A stretch of DNA of 64,000 bases from positions 62,001-126,000 of the forward strand of contig NZ_JABJWH010000036.1 of NCBI RefSeq assembly GCF_015265435.1, read 5' to 3'. The position numbers and the translations under genes were made by a program. Source of the DNA: Alloalcanivorax profundimaris (GTDB taxonomy: Bacteria; Pseudomonadota; Gammaproteobacteria; Pseudomonadales; Alcanivoracaceae). The notes under the pieces were generated by a model, which was given only the letters and a program-made list of their open reading frames with translations, was not told where the DNA came from and did no database searches. Shown here one piece after another: positions 63,977 to 64,000 of the stretch. The first letter of the stretch is position 1; each line of letters opens with the position of its first letter.

Positions 63977-64000
63977 GCGCCGTGGATCAACGCACCCTGG

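Noticed and set aside
63974-64000. Possible start of a further plus-strand gene (GTG at 63986)
   Set aside because: Only five codons remain and no ribosome site is visible.

Overview
The window is high-GC DNA from a gammaproteobacterium. Gene content (betT-betA with a facing betB, speA/speE, glnK-amtB, a stand-alone cytochrome P450, REP-like hairpins) would suit an Alcanivorax-like or Pseudomonas-like marine or soil organism. The genus is an inference, because no rRNA or other taxonomic marker is present. No tRNA, rRNA, CRISPR array or insertion sequence was seen.

Positions 1 to about 16,800 form a metal-resistance accessory region. At the left edge are a truncated CzcI-like gene, a DUF3703 gene, a vapBC toxin-antitoxin pair lying between two near-identical MerR-type operators, and a MerR regulator. 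A NhaD antiporter follows. At about 3,190-3,205 base composition drops visibly, and a more AT-rich segment carries a BASS transporter, a CadR/PbrR-like regulator with its divergent HMA-CDF transporter, a decayed SpoIIAA-like gene, czcD, an ArnT-like/GtrB-like/GtrA envelope glycosylation set, and a PII-like gene. These are co-directional with czcI-czcC-czcB-czcA, so 6,204-16,745 could be one roughly 10.5 kb minus-strand metal-efflux transcription unit.

From 16,800 to 24,000 come a hotdog thioesterase, a response regulator/histidine kinase/Cys-cluster protein operon, an SDR, and a copper locus (copL-like, copA, copB) behind a CueR-like promoter. From 24,000 to 40,900 are mostly core genes: carbonic anhydrase, moaA, slyD, LysR/MFS, opgD, nitronate monooxygenase, TetR/SDR, moeA-moaB, P450, a short MscS channel, a bacterial Kunitz-domain lipoprotein, DUF2057, YjbQ, a 2-hydroxyacid dehydrogenase and DUF523.

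From 40,900 to 64,000: betB converges on betT-betA (choline to glycine betaine), then DUF4112, speA and speE (polyamines), a DsbA-like isomerase with an SDR opposite an HxlR regulator, a putative CRP-controlled microprotein, LysR, a phosphoglycerate-mutase-like protein, an SDR, a split pqiA plus short pqiB, glnK-amtB with a sigma-54 promoter and terminator, ubiK, the comM-like yifB gene, an EamA transporter, an SDR, an AraC regulator and a MOSC protein.

The most unusual items are the Kunitz/BPTI-like lipoprotein, the coupling of a PII-like protein and Gtr/ArnT glycosylation genes to czcCBA, vapBC sitting between duplicated MerR operators, a possibly leaderless copper-induced mRNA, and the CRP-site microprotein.
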